Source: Salinarimonas sp. (GTDB lineage: Bacteria > Pseudomonadota > Alphaproteobacteria > Rhizobiales > Beijerinckiaceae). Taken from it: a stretch of DNA of 64,000 bases. The position numbers and the translations under genes were made by a program. The notes beneath the pieces were generated by a model. The model made no database searches. It was not told the DNA's origin and saw nothing but the letters and a program-made list of their open reading frames with translations. Position 1 is the stretch's first letter, and each line of letters begins with the position of its first letter. The stretch spans positions 50,384 through 114,383 of the forward strand of contig JAFIEI010000006.1 in the NCBI GenBank assembly GCA_020832565.1. Direction: 5' to 3'. Below are positions 22,566 through 30,747 of the stretch, piece by piece.

Positions 22566-23351
22566 TTACTGCGCCGTCCAGCCGCCATCAACGGAGAGAT
22601 TCGCGCCGGTGATCTGGCTCGCGGCATCCGAGCAGAGAAAGACCGCCATGGCGCCGATCTGGTCGACCGTGACAAATTGCTTCGTCGGCTGCGCCTTCAG
22701 CATCACCTCGTCGATGACCTGCTCCTTCGTCATCCCGCGCGCCTGCATCGTGGCCGGGATCTGGTTCTCGACGAGCGGCGTCCAGACATAGCCTGGGCTG
22801 ATGCAATTGACGGTGATGCCCTGTTGCGCGGTCTCCAGCGCGACCGTCTTGGTCAACCCGGCAAGCCCGTGCTTGGCCGCGACATAGGCCGCCTTGTAGG
22901 GGGAGGCGACGAGGGAATGCGCCGAGGCGGTGTTGATGATGCGCCCCCAGCCCTTCTCTTTCATGCCCGGCACTGCGAGGCGGATGGTGTGGAAGGCCGA
23001 GGATAGATTGATCGCGATGATCTGGTTCCATTTCTCGATCGGAAATTCCTCAACCGCCGAGACGTACTGAACACCCGCATTGTTGACGAGAATGTCGATC
23101 GTGCCGAGCTTCTCCTTCGCCTCCTGCATCATCGCGACGATGGCATCGGGATCGGTCATGTCGGCGGGGGAGGTATAGGCCTTGACCTTGCGCTTCTGCG
23201 CGATGTCGTCGGCGGTCTGCGCATTCGCCTCCGGATCGCCCAGCCCGTTGAGCACCACATTCGCCCCCTCCGCAGCAAGCGCGCGGGCGATGGCGAGGCC
23301 GATCCCGGAGGTACCTCCGGTCACGAGGGCGGTCTTTCCTGCAAGGCTCAT
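22566..23351 (-). CDS. 3-hydroxybutyrate dehydrogenase (SDR)
   Basis: SDR fold LVTGGTSGIGLAIA; NNAGVQYVSAVEEFPIEKWNQIIAINLSSAFH; SAHSLVASPYKAAYVAAKHGLAGLTK; typical D-3HB dehydrogenase sequence. Confidence 0.88.
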   Translation of the reverse strand: MSLAGKTALVTGGTSGIGLAIARALAAEGANVVLNGLGDPEANAQTADDIAQKRKVKAYTSPADMTDPDAIVAMMQEAKEKLGTIDILVNNAGVQYVSAVEEFPIEKWNQIIAINLSSAFHTIRLAVPGMKEKGWGRIINTASAHSLVASPYKAAYVAAKHGLAGLTKTVALETAQQGITVNCISPGYVWTPLVENQIPATMQARGMTKEQVIDEVMLKAQPTKQFVTVDQIGAMAVFLCSDAASQITGANLSVDGGWTAQ

Positions 23352-23494
23352 GATGGTCTCCGATCTGAATGCGGGTCATGGGTTTCGGGTCGGGCTTCCG
23401 GCAGCGCGCGTGACGGTGCCTCCGGGGCACGATCATACAATCCCGCGCCTGGATTGGGAGGGTCAAGATCGCCTTCCATGAAACGCTACCCGGG

Positions 23495-23615
23495 CCTCCC
23501 TCCACAGCGGGGAGGGATTGAGGGTGGGGAGAGCGAGCGATGCAGATGATCAACGTCGCGCATTGCAGAATCCGGGCGCACCCCACCCTTGATCCCTCCC
23601 CTGAGGGGAGGGAAA
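23495..23615. repeat. Paired palindromic intergenic repeat, locus 1
   Basis: cctccctccacagcggggagggattgagggtgggg ... caccccacccttgatccctcccctgaggggaggga; the second unit is the near-exact reverse complement of 62878-62915. Confidence 0.85.
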
Positions 23616-23640
23616 TCGCGCGCCCGCCATGAAGCGCTCC

Positions 23641-24807
23641 TCACTTGATCCGTTCGAGCACCGACACGTAATTGGCGACCGCTGCGCCGCCCATGTTGAA
23701 GATGCCGGCGAGCGTCGCGTCGCGGATCTGGATGCCCTCGGCCTCGCCGGCGAGTTGCATGGCGGAGAGGGCGTGCATCGAGACGCCGGTTGCGCCGATG
23801 GGATGGCCCTTGGCCTTGAGGCCGCCGGACGGATTGACCGGCAGCTTGCCGTCCTTTTGGGTCCAGCCTTCCTTGATGGCGCGCGCGCCCTGCCCCTCGG
23901 GCGTGAGGCCCATCGCCTCGTATTCGATCAGTTCGGCGATGGTGAAGCAGTCATGCGTCTCGACGAAGGAAAGATCGTCGAGGGTGATGCCGGCATCCGC
24001 CAGCGCGCTTGCCCAGGCCACGCTGCAGCCCTCGAACTTGAGGATGTCGCGCTTCGACATGGGCAGGAAATCCTGCTTGTGGGCGGTGGCGCGGAAAGCG
24101 ATGGCGCGCTTCATACGCAGACCCGTCTCGACATCTGTAATGACGAGCGCCGCCGCACCGTCGGAGACGAGCGAGCAGTCGGTGCGCTTGAGCGGGCCGG
24201 CGACGAAGGGGTTCTTCTCCGATTCGGTGCGGCAGAATTCGTAGCCGAGATCCTTGCGCATCTGGGCATAGGGGTTCGCCACACCGTTGGCGTGGTTCTT
24301 CGCCGCAATCATGGCGAGCGCATCGGACTGGTCGCCGTGGCGCTGGAAATAGCCGGCGGCGATCTGGCCGAACACGCCGGCGAAACCGCCCTCGATCTCG
24401 CCATCTTCAGGGAGATACGAGGCTTTCAGGAGATTGCGGCCGATCTCCTTGCCCGGTGTCGTGGTCATCTGCTCGACGCCGACGACGAGCACGATCTTCG
24501 CGCGCTTGGCTTCGATGGTCTTGACCGCCTGCTGCACGGCGGCGGAGCCGGTGGCGCAGGCATTCTCGACGCGGGTCGCGGCCTTGAAGCGCAGGGCGTC
24601 ATCGGCCTGCAGCACCAGCGAAGCGGTGAAATCCTGGGCGCTGAAGCCGCCGTTGAAATGGCCGAGCACGATCTCATCGACGTCACCGGCCTCGATGCCG
24701 GCATGGGCTATCGCCTCGCGGGTCACCCGCACGACCATGCTCTCGACGGTCTCGGCATCGTGCTTGCCGAAGGGCATGTGGGCCCAGCCCACGATGGTGG
24801 CGGTCAT
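23641..24807 (-). CDS. Thiolase family protein (acetyl-CoA acetyltransferase, SCP-2-type)
   Basis: VENACATGSAAVQQAV, DCFTIAELIEYEAMGL, NPSGGLKAKGHPIGATGVSMHALSAMQLAGEAEG. Confidence 0.88.
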   Translation of the reverse strand: MTATIVGWAHMPFGKHDAETVESMVVRVTREAIAHAGIEAGDVDEIVLGHFNGGFSAQDFTASLVLQADDALRFKAATRVENACATGSAAVQQAVKTIEAKRAKIVLVVGVEQMTTTPGKEIGRNLLKASYLPEDGEIEGGFAGVFGQIAAGYFQRHGDQSDALAMIAAKNHANGVANPYAQMRKDLGYEFCRTESEKNPFVAGPLKRTDCSLVSDGAAALVITDVETGLRMKRAIAFRATAHKQDFLPMSKRDILKFEGCSVAWASALADAGITLDDLSFVETHDCFTIAELIEYEAMGLTPEGQGARAIKEGWTQKDGKLPVNPSGGLKAKGHPIGATGVSMHALSAMQLAGEAEGIQIRDATLAGIFNMGGAAVANYVSVLERIK

Positions 24808-24973
24808 GATGAAGGATCCTCCAGATTTTCATTTGCCGGTCGGTATGAGATCCCGCCGGTCGATTACCGCCAATGTGGCCTCGCGCGCGGGGAAGAGCAA
24901 GGGCCGGGACGGGTTGCGGGATGCCGAATGATTTCGCGGGAAAAGCGTGAAGGCCCCTAGCCTCGCCGACAGA

Positions 24974-24992
24974 GATGTTATAATAGAACATC
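24974..24992. promoter_or_regulatory. Zur-box-like operator overlapping a TATAAT -10 element
   Basis: GATGTTATAATAGAACATC: 19-nt palindrome with one mismatch, matching the alphaproteobacterial Zur pattern (TGTTATAnTATAACA-like), just upstream of zinc transporter genes. Confidence 0.8.
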
Positions 24993-24993
24993 C

Positions 24994-25170
24994 ATGAATG
25001 GTCCCCATCACCATCACGACGCCGCTGGACACGGGCATGCCCCGCGCGCAAGGGCAATGGCGCCGAGCTGGTCGCTGATGCGCCTGTCGGCCCTGCAGCG
25101 CCTTGCCGGGGCGAGCCTCCTGCTCGCGCTGGTCTGGCTCGTGCTGGCGCGCCTGATCGGCTGGATCTGA
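24994..25170 (+). CDS. 58-aa His-rich single-TM microprotein at the head of the zinc operon (absent from the supplied ORF track)
   Basis: MNGPHHHHDAAGHGHAPRARAMAPSWSLMRLSALQRLAGASLLLALVWLVLARLIGWI*; stop is 2 nt before the znuC GTG; no room for an SD after the -10 box. Confidence 0.6.
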   Translation: MNGPHHHHDAAGHGHAPRARAMAPSWSLMRLSALQRLAGASLLLALVWLVLARLIGWI

Positions 25171-25172
25171 AC

Positions 25173-25946
25173 GTGACGGAACCGATGACGAGTACGATGA
25201 CACAGGCAGCGATCCGTTTCGACGACGTGACCCTGGGCTATGGCCGGCATCCCGCCGTGCACCATCTCGACGGCAGCATCGCGCGCGGCAGCCTCACGGC
25301 CATCGTGGGGCCGAACGGCGCCGGAAAATCCACGCTTCTCAAGGGCATCGTCGGCGCCCTGCGCCCCCTCGACGGGCGCATCGAGATGCAGCGCCGCGGG
25401 ACGGCGGAGGGCGCGCGCGTCGCCTATCTGCCGCAGGCGGCCGAACTCGATCGCAGCTTCCCGATCCCGGTCTATGATCTCGTCGCCATGGGGCTGTGGA
25501 ACCGGCGCGGCCTGTTCGGCGGCATCAGCAGGGCTGATCGCGGACGCATCGAAGAGGCCATCGCCGCCGTCGGCATGACGGGTTTCGAGCGCCGCTCCAT
25601 CGGCACGCTTTCGGGCGGGCAGATGCAGCGGGTCTTGTTCGCGCGGCTGTTGCTGCAGGACGCCTCGCTGATCCTGCTCGACGAGCCTTTCACGGCGATC
25701 GACGCCAAGACGACCCGCGACCTGCTCGATCTGGTGCGACGCTGGCATGACGAGGCGCGTACCGTCATCGCCGTCCTGCACGATATCGATCTCGTGCGCG
25801 AGGTCTTCCCCGAAACGCTGCTGATCGCCCGCGAGCCCGTGGCCTGGGGCGAGACGAACAGCGTTCTGCATCCCGAAAACCTTCTGCGCGCGCGGCGCAT
25901 GGTCGAGGCGAACGATCCGTTCGCACAGATCTGCGCGCGCGCCTGA
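25173..25946 (+). CDS. znuC: Zinc ABC transporter ATP-binding protein
   Basis: GPNGAGKSTLLKGIVG, LSGGQMQRVLFARLLLQDASLILLDEPFTAIDAKT, AVLHDIDLV; in zinc cluster. Confidence 0.9.
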   Translation: MTEPMTSTMTQAAIRFDDVTLGYGRHPAVHHLDGSIARGSLTAIVGPNGAGKSTLLKGIVGALRPLDGRIEMQRRGTAEGARVAYLPQAAELDRSFPIPVYDLVAMGLWNRRGLFGGISRADRGRIEEAIAAVGMTGFERRSIGTLSGGQMQRVLFARLLLQDASLILLDEPFTAIDAKTTRDLLDLVRRWHDEARTVIAVLHDIDLVREVFPETLLIAREPVAWGETNSVLHPENLLRARRMVEANDPFAQICARA

Positions 25947-25962
25947 TGCCGGGGGCATACCT

Positions 25963-26829
25963 GTGTTCGATGCCCTGATCGGCCCGTTCATCCAGTTCGA
26001 CTTCATGCGCCGCGCCCTGTTCGGAGCGTTGGTGCTGGCGCTGGGCGCGGGGCCGATCGGCGTCTTTTTGATGCTGCGCCGCATGAGCCTGACCGGCGAT
26101 GCCATGGCGCATGCGATCCTGCCCGGCGCCGCGATCGGCTTCCTGATCGCCGGGCTCTCGCTCCCCGCCATGACGCTGGGCGGATTGATCGCCGGCATCG
26201 TCGTCGCCACGCTGACCGGCCTCGTCACACGCTATACCGTGCTCAAGGAAGACGCATCGCTGGCGGCTTTCTACCTGCTGTCGCTGGCACTGGGTGTCAC
26301 CATCGTCTCCCTGCGCGGCTCCAATGTCGATCTGATGCATGTGCTCTTCGGCTCCGTGCTTGCCCTCGACGATGCGGCGCTGATCCTCATCGCGGGAATC
26401 GCCAGCATCACGCTGCTGGTCCTCGCCGCGACCTATCGCGGGCTGGTAATGGAATGCGTCGATCCGATCTATCTGCGTTCGGTGGCGCGGATCGGCACGC
26501 CGCTGCATCTCGTCTTCCTCGGCCTCGTGGTGCTCAACCTCGTCGGCGGCTTCCAGGCGCTGGGCACCCTGCTCGCGGTCGGCCTGATGATGCTTCCTGC
26601 GGCGACGGCGCGGTTCTGGAGCGCGGATGTCACCATGATGGTCGTCATCGCCGTGACGGCGGGGATGCTCTCCGGGATCGGCGGGTTGCTGCTTTCCTAT
26701 CACCACGGCCTGCCGGCCGGGCCGGCCATCATTCTGGTCGCCGGCCTGTTCTACCTCGTTTCGCTTTTCCTCGGGCGGGAGAGCGGCCTGATCTGGTCGC
26801 TTCTTCCCCGCCGCCACCTCGAAGCCTGA
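25963..26829 (+). CDS. znuB: Zinc ABC transporter permease
   Basis: MRRALFGALVLALGAGPIGVFLMLRRMSLTGDAMAHAILPGAAIGFL; ABC-3 family permease. Confidence 0.9.
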   Translation: MFDALIGPFIQFDFMRRALFGALVLALGAGPIGVFLMLRRMSLTGDAMAHAILPGAAIGFLIAGLSLPAMTLGGLIAGIVVATLTGLVTRYTVLKEDASLAAFYLLSLALGVTIVSLRGSNVDLMHVLFGSVLALDDAALILIAGIASITLLVLAATYRGLVMECVDPIYLRSVARIGTPLHLVFLGLVVLNLVGGFQALGTLLAVGLMMLPAATARFWSADVTMMVVIAVTAGMLSGIGGLLLSYHHGLPAGPAIILVAGLFYLVSLFLGRESGLIWSLLPRRHLEA

Positions 26830-26860
26830 AAGCGCGCAAGCGCATGACAAGGAGGTTTTT

Positions 26861-28087
26861 ATGCTTCACAGACGTAACATTATAACGTTGCTGGCGGGCA
26901 CCATGCTCGTCGGCGTGAGTGCCGCGCCCGCCATGGCGCAGGAGCGTGTCTCGGCCGTCACCACCTTCTCGATCCTCGGAGATCTCGTCTCCCAGGTCGG
27001 CGGCGAGCGCGTCGATGTGACCACGCTGGTCGGCCCGGATGGCGACGGCCACGTCTATTCGCCGAGCCCGGCCGATGCCCGCCGCCTCACCGAGGCCGAT
27101 ATCGTCTTCAAGAACGGGTTGCTCTTCGAGGGCTGGATCGACCGGCTGATCGATTCCTCCGGCACGCAGGCCCCGGTCATCGCCGTCGCCGAGAATATCG
27201 ACGCGATCCCCGATGCCGGCCACGGTCACAGCCATGACGATCACGGGCATGACGATCATGGTCATGATCATGATGATCACGGTCACGATCATGACGATCT
27301 CGGGCACGGGCATGACGACAATGGCCACGGCCACGACGATCACGGGCACGGGCATGACGACAATGGCCACGGTCATGATGATCACGGTCACGATCATGAC
27401 GATCACGGCAATGACGATCACGGCCACAGCCACGATGACAACGATCACGGGCATGATCATGACGATCACGGGCATGACGACAATGGCCACGGTCATGATG
27501 ATCACGGTCACGGCCATGACGATCACGGCCATGCTCATGGCGATGATGACCATGTCCACGGCGATTACGATCCGCATGCCTGGCAGGATGTCGGCAATGT
27601 AAAGGTCTATGTGGCCAATATCCGCGATGCGCTGATCGCGCATGATCCCGACGGTGAGGAACTCTATCGCGCCAATGCCGAGGCCTATATCGCCGAGCTC
27701 GCGGCACTCGACGCCGATATCCATGCTGCCGTGGCGGAGCTGCCGGAAGGCGCGCTGGTGGTCACCAGCCATGATGCATTCCGCTACTTCACCCACGCCT
27801 ATGGCCTGGAATTCGACGCCCCCGTGGGCACCTCCACCGAGGTCGAGGCGACGGCGCGCGACGTGGCGCGGCTGATCGACACCATCCGCGCCAACGACAT
27901 CCGCGCGGTCTTCGCCGAATCGCTCACCGATGCCCGCCTGATCGAGCAGATTGCCCGCGAGGCCGGGGTGCCGGTAGCCGGGACGCTCTACTCGGATGCA
28001 CTTTCGCCGCCCGACGGCCCAGCGGGGACTTACATCGACATGATGCGACACAATATAAGTCTCATCAGCGAAGGCCTCGGGTCCTGA
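26861..28087 (+). CDS. znuA: Zinc ABC transporter substrate-binding protein with very long His/Asp-rich loop
   Basis: VSAVTTFSILGDLVSQVGGERVDVTTLVGPDGDGHVYSPSPADARRL...HGDYDPHAWQDVGNVKVYVANI...VVTSHDAFRYFTHAYGLEF; about 115-residue HGHDDH-type loop. Confidence 0.93.
   Translation: MLHRRNIITLLAGTMLVGVSAAPAMAQERVSAVTTFSILGDLVSQVGGERVDVTTLVGPDGDGHVYSPSPADARRLTEADIVFKNGLLFEGWIDRLIDSSGTQAPVIAVAENIDAIPDAGHGHSHDDHGHDDHGHDHDDHGHDHDDLGHGHDDNGHGHDDHGHGHDDNGHGHDDHGHDHDDHGNDDHGHSHDDNDHGHDHDDHGHDDNGHGHDDHGHGHDDHGHAHGDDDHVHGDYDPHAWQDVGNVKVYVANIRDALIAHDPDGEELYRANAEAYIAELAALDADIHAAVAELPEGALVVTSHDAFRYFTHAYGLEFDAPVGTSTEVEATARDVARLIDTIRANDIRAVFAESLTDARLIEQIAREAGVPVAGTLYSDALSPPDGPAGTYIDMMRHNISLISEGLGS
27228..27575 (+). 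repeat. Degenerate coding tandem repeat (HGHDDH-type) with an internal 120-bp period
   Basis: caatggccacggtcatgatgatcacggtcacg occurs at 27361 and 27481, exactly 120 bp apart; throughout made of catgacgatcacgg-like units. Confidence 0.9.
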
Positions 28088-28096
28088 GGCTTTCTC

Positions 28097-28205
28097 GCGC
28101 ATCGTTCCGTCAGGTGGATACCGGCTGACGGGAAAAACGATGCGCCAGACGAAGACTTGGAGTGCCGACCTGACGCCGTCAGGTCGAATAGCGCTCTGAC
28201 GGAAC
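28097..28205 (+). promoter_or_regulatory. Palindrome-dense spacer between znuA and COG0523 GTPase gene
   Basis: 10-bp GCGCATCGTT/AACGATGCGC plus nested 7-bp CCGTCAG/CTGACGG; 21-nt palindrome CGACCTGACG-c-CGTCAGGTCG (28166-28186); GTTCCGTCAG (28104-28113) also complements CTGACGGAAC (28196-28205). Confidence 0.6.
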
Positions 28206-28260
28206 ACGAAGCGGCGGGCGGCCCTGAGGCTCCCCGCCGCCTTCGATCAGGAGGCACGAC

Positions 28261-29259
28261 ATGTCCGATATGCAGGCGCAGACTGCCGTTGAAGCCGAAG
28301 CCGGAAAAATCCCCGTCACCGTGCTGACCGGATATCTCGGCGCCGGGAAGACCACGCTCCTCAACCGCATCCTCACCGAGAATCACGGCAAGCGCTACGC
28401 CGTCGTCGTGAACGAGTTTGGCGAGGTGGGCATCGACAACGAGCTCGTCGTCGGCGCCGACGAGGAAGTGTTCGAGATGAACAACGGCTGCATCTGCTGC
28501 ACCGTGCGCGGCGATCTGATCCGCATCATGGACGGGCTGATGAAACGGCGCGGCAAGTTCGACGCCATCATCGTCGAGACCACGGGCCTCGCCGATCCAG
28601 CCCCCGTCGCCCAGACCTTCTTCATGGATCAGGACGTGGCGGAAGCCGCGCGGCTCGATGCGGTGGTGACCGTCGCCGATGCCAAATGGCTGGCCGAGAG
28701 GCTGAAAGACGCGCCGGAAGCCAAGAACCAGATCGCCTTTGCCGATGTGATCCTGCTCAACAAGGTCGATCTCGTCAGCGAGGCCGAACTCGCCGATGTC
28801 GAGGCGCGCATCCGCGCGATCAACCCCTATGCCCGGCTCCACCGCACCACCAAATGCGATGTCGAGATCGCGCAGGTTCTTGAGCGCAATGCGTTTGATC
28901 TCGAGCGCATCATCGAGCTCGAGCCCGATTTCCTCGAGGAAGGCCATCACCACCATCATGACGAGGAGATGCAATCGATCTCCATCACCCATGAGGGCGA
29001 GGTCGATCCCGAAAAATTCCTGCCCTGGATCTCCGAACTGACGCAGGTCCAGGGCCCCGACATCCTGCGCTGCAAGGGCATCGTCGCCTTCCCCGACGAG
29101 CCCAAGCGCTTCGTCTTCCAGGGCGTCCACATGATCCTCGACGGCGATGTCCAGGGGGACTGGAAGGCGGACGAGAACCGGCGTTCGCGCGTCGTCTTCA
29201 TCGGCCGCAACCTCGACGAGGCCGCTATCCGCGAAGGCTTCCTCGGCTGCGCAGTGTGA
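28261..29259 (+). CDS. CobW/COG0523-family GTPase (putative zinc metallochaperone)
   Basis: VTVLTGYLGAGKTTLLNRILTENHGKRYAVVVNEFGEVGIDNELV, CICC motif NNGCICCTVRGDL, NKVDL, internal HHHHHDE loop; located after znuCBA. Confidence 0.93.
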   Translation: MSDMQAQTAVEAEAGKIPVTVLTGYLGAGKTTLLNRILTENHGKRYAVVVNEFGEVGIDNELVVGADEEVFEMNNGCICCTVRGDLIRIMDGLMKRRGKFDAIIVETTGLADPAPVAQTFFMDQDVAEAARLDAVVTVADAKWLAERLKDAPEAKNQIAFADVILLNKVDLVSEAELADVEARIRAINPYARLHRTTKCDVEIAQVLERNAFDLERIIELEPDFLEEGHHHHHDEEMQSISITHEGEVDPEKFLPWISELTQVQGPDILRCKGIVAFPDEPKRFVFQGVHMILDGDVQGDWKADENRRSRVVFIGRNLDEAAIREGFLGCAV

Positions 29260-29345
29260 GCGTCGCACCCATGCGTGCATCGCGGCGGGTTTTGGGCTAG
29301 GTGTGAGCGTCCGGCTGAAGGCCGGGCGCGCCATCGGGAGACGTC

Positions 29346-30065
29346 ATGCCGCCACTTTTCGAGGAACTCGACTGGAGCCCAACGCCGATCGGGCCAGTGA
29401 GCCTGCGCCGGCGGCGGGATCTGCGCACCGGCGAAGACGTCTACGAGGTCAAGCTCGGCGAGGAATTCCTCATGTCGAGCCAGTTCACCGTCTCGGAAAT
29501 CGCCCTGGCGCGGTCGGGGCTCGCCCTGTGCGAGGGTGACGCGCTCGACGTCGTGGTCGGCGGTCTCGGCCTCGGCTATACGGCGGTGGAGGCGCTCGCC
29601 GACCCGCGCCTGCGCTCGCTCACCATCGTCGAATATCTCGAACCGGTGATCGGCTGGCACCGCAACCGCCTCCTGCCGCTCGGCGAAACCCTGTGCAACG
29701 ATCCGCGCGCTCGCTTCGTGCCGGGCGATTTCTTCGCCATGAGCGCCGGCGACGGCTTCGATCCGGATCAGCCCGGCCGTCGATTCGACGCGATCCTCCT
29801 CGACATCGACCACAGCCCGGAAGCGCTGCTCGATACGCGCAGCGACAGCTTCTACACGCCGCAAGGCCTGACCGGGCTCGCCCGGCATCTCGCGCCGCGC
29901 GGCGTATTCGGCCTGTGGTCGAACGAGCGCCCTGACGAGCACTTCACCGAAAGGCTCGCCGGCGTGTTCGACGAAGCGCAGGCGCAGATCGTGCGCTTTT
30001 ACAATCCGCTGCAGGACAACGAGGCGGTGCAATGCGTCTATCTGGGGCGCAGGCGGGACGGGTGA
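29346..30065 (+). CDS. Spermidine synthase-like SAM-dependent methyltransferase
   Basis: DVVVGGLGLGYTAVEALADPRLRSLTIVEYLEPVIGWHR...FDAILLDIDHSPEALL...FYTPQGLTGLARHLAPRGVFGLWSNE. Confidence 0.75.
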   Translation: MPPLFEELDWSPTPIGPVSLRRRRDLRTGEDVYEVKLGEEFLMSSQFTVSEIALARSGLALCEGDALDVVVGGLGLGYTAVEALADPRLRSLTIVEYLEPVIGWHRNRLLPLGETLCNDPRARFVPGDFFAMSAGDGFDPDQPGRRFDAILLDIDHSPEALLDTRSDSFYTPQGLTGLARHLAPRGVFGLWSNERPDEHFTERLAGVFDEAQAQIVRFYNPLQDNEAVQCVYLGRRRDG

Positions 30066-30075
30066 GGCCGATATC

Positions 30076-30747
30076 ATGACCGGCGCGCGCCCCTGCCCGC
30101 TTTGCGACGACCCGGCAACGGAGGCATTCGTCACCATCGCCACGCAGAGCTATCATCGCTGCCCGGTTTGCGCCCTGCGCTTTCTCGACCCCGCCCATCA
30201 TCCGGACCGGGAAACCGAGCGCGCGCAATACGCGCTGCACCAAAACGATCCCGACGATCCGCGCTACCGCGCCTTCCTTTCCCGGCTCGCCGATCCGCTC
30301 CTCGCCATGCTCGAGCCTGGTTCGTCGGGTCTCGATTACGGCTGCGGGCCGGGGCCCGCGCTGGCTGCGATGCTGCGCGAAGCCGGGCATGCGGTCGCGC
30401 TCTACGATCCCTTTTTCGCGCCGGATAAACGCGTTCTCGAGGCGAACTACGACTTCGTCACCTGCACCGAGACCGCCGAGCATTTTCACGATCCGGCCCG
30501 CGAATTTGCCCGGCTTGATGCGCTTTTGCGACCCGGTGGGTGGCTTGGTCTGATGACGATCTTCCAGAGCGACGATGCCCGCTTCGCCGGCTGGCATTAT
30601 CGGCGAGATCCCACGCATGTGGTCTTCTACCGGGAAGAAACGGTGCACTGGATCGCCGCGCACTATGGTTGGGAATGCACCATCCCGTGCCCGAACGTGG
30701 CGCTGATGCAAAAGCCCGGTGCAGCAGATCCGGGATCATCGCCGTGA
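30076..30747 (+). CDS. Class I SAM methyltransferase with N-terminal CPLC...CPVC zinc knuckle
   Basis: CPLCDDPATEAFVTIATQSYHRCPVCALRFLD; LDYGCGPGPALAAML...DFVTCTETAEHFHDP. Confidence 0.82.
   Translation: MTGARPCPLCDDPATEAFVTIATQSYHRCPVCALRFLDPAHHPDRETERAQYALHQNDPDDPRYRAFLSRLADPLLAMLEPGSSGLDYGCGPGPALAAMLREAGHAVALYDPFFAPDKRVLEANYDFVTCTETAEHFHDPAREFARLDALLRPGGWLGLMTIFQSDDARFAGWHYRRDPTHVVFYREETVHWIAAHYGWECTIPCPNVALMQKPGAADPGSSP

Noticed and set aside
26870-26892. Second Zur-like palindrome at the znuA start (gtaacattataacgttgc)
   Set aside because: Half-sites are in the wrong order relative to the 24974 site, it lies within the first codons of znuA, and the palindrome is imperfect; more likely coding sequence.
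27228-27575. CRISPR-like short repeats
   Set aside because: Units are degenerate, contiguous, in frame with znuA and lack spacers; they encode the His-rich loop.
26729-28207. 492-aa ORF antisense to znuB/znuA with (V/I)(M)I(V)-rich repeats
   Set aside because: The repetitive hydrophobic stretch is simply the complement of the His/Asp codon repeat in znuA.
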